Positions 14,628-15,477 of a stretch of 15,477 nucleotides of DNA are shown here, in pieces. The position numbers and the translations under genes were made by a program. This DNA is from Eikenella longinqua (GTDB lineage: Bacteria > Pseudomonadota > Gammaproteobacteria > Burkholderiales > Neisseriaceae). Below the pieces are notes generated by a model. The model saw only the letters and a list, made by a program, of their open reading frames with translations, was not told where the DNA came from and searched no databases. Location of the stretch: NCBI RefSeq assembly GCF_001648355.1, contig NZ_LXSL01000029.1, positions 1 through 15,477 of the forward strand, given 5' to 3'. Every line of letters starts with the position of its first letter. The first letter of the stretch is position 1.

Positions 14628-15353
14628 ATGAAAACATTCGCAAAAAAATCTTTCCTGAAAACCGCCGCCGCTGCCGCCGTTGCGCTCACCTTGTCCGCTC
14701 CCGCGCTGGCAGACGTTAGCATTACCCCGATGAAAGGAGTCCAAACCATGCAGCTTACCCAAGAATGGGACAAAATTTTCCCGCAATCCAATAAAGTGGA
14801 ACACCACAAAGTTACCTTCCGCAACCGCTACGGCATCACGCTGGTTGGCGATTTGTATGTGCCCAAAAACATCCGCCCGGGTTAAAAACTGCCCGCAATT
14901 GCCGTTGCCGGTGCGTTTGGTGCAGTAAAAGAGCAGTCGGCAGGTATCTATGCCCAATCTATGGCGGAACGCGGTTTTGTAACCTTGGCGTTTGACCCGT
15001 CCTACCTGGGCGAATCCGGCGGCGAGCCTCGCAATATGGCATCTCCCGACATCAACACCGAAGACTTTTCCGCTGCCGTTGATTTTCTCGGCCTGCAAAA
15101 CTTCGTAAACCGCGACAAAATCGGTATTTTGGGCATTTGCGGTTGGGGCGGCATGGCCTTGAACGCCGCCGTGAACGACACCCGTATCAAAGCGGTTGCC
15201 ACCAGCACCATGTATGACATGACCCGCATCATGGCAAACGGCTATGAAATCAATATGAAACAAAACGCCCAAGGCGGCTACGACCGCACCCAGCCGCAAA
15301 CCGCCGAAGCGCGTTACCAAATGAAAGTGCAGTTGAACAACGGTCGTTGGGAA
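14628..15353 (+). pseudogene. secreted dienelactone-hydrolase-like protein, broken
   Basis: An alpha/beta hydrolase with an N-terminal signal peptide (MKTFAKKSFL to APALA, about 1-28). The sequence VTFRNRYGITLVGDLYVPKN and, later, AFDPSYLGESGGEPRN and LGICGWGGMALNAA are those of dienelactone-hydrolase-like enzymes; the nucleophile appears as Cys (codon 15138-15140). A TAA at 14883-14885 interrupts the frame; KLPAIAVAGAFGAVKEQ follows in the same frame, so one GAA-to-TAA change is the simplest cause. At about 15351-15353 (RWE) hydrolase sequence ends, and the residual downstream frame is antisense to a phage gene. The acid and His of the triad are lost. The promoter and ribosome site are intact, so a short peptide could still be made. 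Confidence 0.85.
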
Positions 15354-15477
15354 TGCGCCATTGCGGTAAGCGGTCAGGGCGTCATTTACGCTGTATTCGC
15401 CGCTTAGGAAGTCATGGGCTAAATCAACGCGGGTATAGCGGAAGCCAACAACTTCATCCATTTGGGAAAAGTTATAA
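15351..15477 (-). pseudogene. filamentous-phage replication initiation factor, fragment
   Basis: Read from the right edge on the minus strand the frame gives YNFSQMDEVVGFRYTRVD, then LAHDFLSGEYSVNDALTAYRNGAF, and stops resembling the family at 15351-15353. The R-x-D-L-A-H-D-F-x-x-G-E-Y core is typical of replication initiation factors (Rep_trans type) of neisserial filamentous phages such as MDA-phi, which start rolling-circle replication. The 5' part lies beyond the window; the 3' part is missing because hydrolase DNA takes over. The long minus ORF that continues to 14583 is therefore only accidental read-through across the junction. Whether a larger prophage lies to the right cannot be seen. 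Confidence 0.7.

Noticed and set aside
14583..15350. Minus-strand ORF reading from the phage fragment to 14583 (292 residues in all)
   Set aside because: Only its first ~37 codons are Rep-like; the rest is antisense to the hydrolase pseudogene.

Overview
The window looks like a chromosome segment from Eikenella or a very close member of the Neisseriaceae. The 12-mer AGGCTACCTGAA, the Eikenella-type DNA uptake sequence (DUS) dialect, occurs about 27 times exactly and about five more times with one or two mismatches. The genes (rne, rluC, ettA, dgt, rpe, mdaB) are of clear beta-proteobacterial/neisserial type. Species assignment is inference.

Layout. 1-131: 3' end of a 5S rRNA gene and its terminator, so an rRNA operon lies to the left. 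132-601: almost no genes; a 5'-truncated bactofilin remnant (minus strand) and a perfect 42-nt palindrome. 602-3331: rne (RNase E, minus). 3332-3943: a long divergent promoter region. 3944-4933: rluC, followed by an unrecognised 71-residue ORF (5020-5235). 5388-7226: two tandem paralogous small membrane proteins of unknown function, separated by a Correia-like miniature element and DUS copies. 7286-8959: ettA (ABC-F translation factor). 9038-10384: dgt-like dNTP triphosphohydrolase. 10578-10991: a periplasmic Spy/CpxP-type protein (minus), divergent from rpe (11167-11850); a perfect CpxR-type box lies between them. 12021-12605: mdaB. 12852-13322: cytochrome b561. 13535-14446: a LysR regulator (minus), divergent from a secreted dienelactone-hydrolase-like gene (14628-15353) that has a nonsense codon and is cut off. 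From about 15351 to the right edge the minus strand encodes part of a filamentous-phage replication initiation factor, so a prophage or its remnant begins there.

The genes do not form one pathway: this is mostly core housekeeping (RNA processing, rRNA modification, translation, nucleotide and sugar metabolism, redox). Most intergenic gaps are filled by DUS copies, often as inverted pairs that can fold as terminators. The accessory signals are at the two ends (bactofilin remnant and palindrome; broken hydrolase and phage fragment) and in the paralog pair. I did not find a convincing new multi-gene system. The most informative leads are the hydrolase/phage junction, the CpxR-type box beside the Spy gene, the LysR-type operator and promoter, the Correia-like element, and the paralog pair with a shortened membrane segment.
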